NCBI GenBank assembly: GCA_040752005.1 | Contig: JBFMFX010000023.1 | Span: forward strand, 1 to 64,000 | Direction: 5' to 3' | From: RBG-16-66-20 sp040752005 | GTDB lineage: Bacteria > Pseudomonadota > Gammaproteobacteria > Burkholderiales > SG8-39 | Length of the DNA: 64,000 bases | Part shown: one piece after another, positions 63,925 through 64,000 of the stretch | How the letters are laid out: each line of letters opens with the position of its first letter | Position numbering within the stretch: the stretch's first letter is position 1 | Notes under the pieces: generated by a model | The model's input: the letters and a program-made list of their open reading frames with translations, nothing else | Database searches by the model: none | Told to the model about the DNA's origin: nothing | Program-made: the position numbers and the translations under genes

Positions 63925-64000
63925 ATGACGGTCGAAGTCAGGGTGCCGGACATCGGCGACTTCAAGGACGTCGAGGTGATCGAGGTCCTGGTCAAGCCCG
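63925..64000 (+). CDS. lpdA: Dihydrolipoamide dehydrogenase (E3) with N-terminal lipoyl domain, partial
   Basis: Only the first 25 codons are in the window. They read VEVRVPDIGDFKDVEVIEVL, the start of a lipoyl domain almost identical to that of aceF. In betaproteobacteria the gene at this position is an E3 fused to a lipoyl domain, so that is the likeliest reading. ATG at 63925; an ATG 6 nt earlier stops at once. The rest lies beyond the window. Confidence 0.75.
   Translation, partial: MTVEVRVPDIGDFKDVEVIEVLVKP

Overview
The window is high-GC, densely packed bacterial DNA, most likely from a betaproteobacterium of the Burkholderiales/Nitrosomonadales type (inference). Supporting points are the waaC-waaA / tolC / rhodanese / pcm-like neighbourhood, a homodimeric-E1 pyruvate dehydrogenase operon (aceE-aceF-lpd) whose E3 starts with its own lipoyl domain, adenylylation-type glnA near ntrB-ntrC, and many SD-poor starts. 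No rRNA, tRNA, CRISPR array or prophage was seen.

Region 1 (1-5.2 kb) is a mobile-element scrapheap at the edge of a polysaccharide island. An intact IS21-family element (208-2631, istA-istB) sits inside orfA of an IS3/IS407-group element, with a 6-bp target duplication. It is followed by a low-GC methyltransferase gene, an open frame that joins a PhyH-like start to the tail of an IS256/Mutator transposase, and an IS5-family element (3987-5165, CTAA duplication) that interrupts a short frame at the end of the sugar operon.

Region 2 (5.2-14.5 kb, all minus strand) is a compact operon read wzm, wzt, epimerase, SIS isomerase, RmlB-like dehydratase, split transketolase (N and C halves), HAD phosphatase, APH-type kinase, methyltransferase, zinc-type dehydrogenase. 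Several 4-nt GTGA/ATGA overlaps tie it together. It looks like an uncharacterised pathway making an unusual sugar or sugar-linked group for an ABC-exported glycan, and is the best candidate here for an undescribed system.

Region 3 (14.6-29.3 kb) continues the glycan locus: a TIGR04372-type glycosyltransferase, an epimerase, a GT4 glycosyltransferase and a pglC-pglD-pglE-pglF set for UDP-diNAc-bacillosamine and its transfer to undecaprenyl phosphate, then manC, a GT9 transferase, a DUF4143 ATPase, DUF4254, a UDP-glucuronate-epimerase-like gene, a truncated epimerase stub and a GT2 transferase.

Region 4 (29.4-43.4 kb) holds waaC-waaA (LPS inner core), a TetR-controlled efflux operon (TetR, membrane-fusion protein, RND pump, pcm-like, rhodanese, tolC) with a 17-bp palindromic operator, thiC behind a TPP riboswitch, a hydrolase, uppP and a second rhodanese.

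Region 5 (43.4-64 kb) is mostly core metabolism: glnA with a sigma-54 promoter and NtrC-like site, ntrB-ntrC, a ketopantoate-reductase-like gene, malate synthase aceB, a GST, a TonB receptor / YfiR / CHASE8-histidine-kinase module, xthA, prlC, folD and the pyruvate dehydrogenase operon, cut by the window edge in lpd. Three related GGTCAG-core hairpins lie between convergent gene pairs and probably act as shared terminators.
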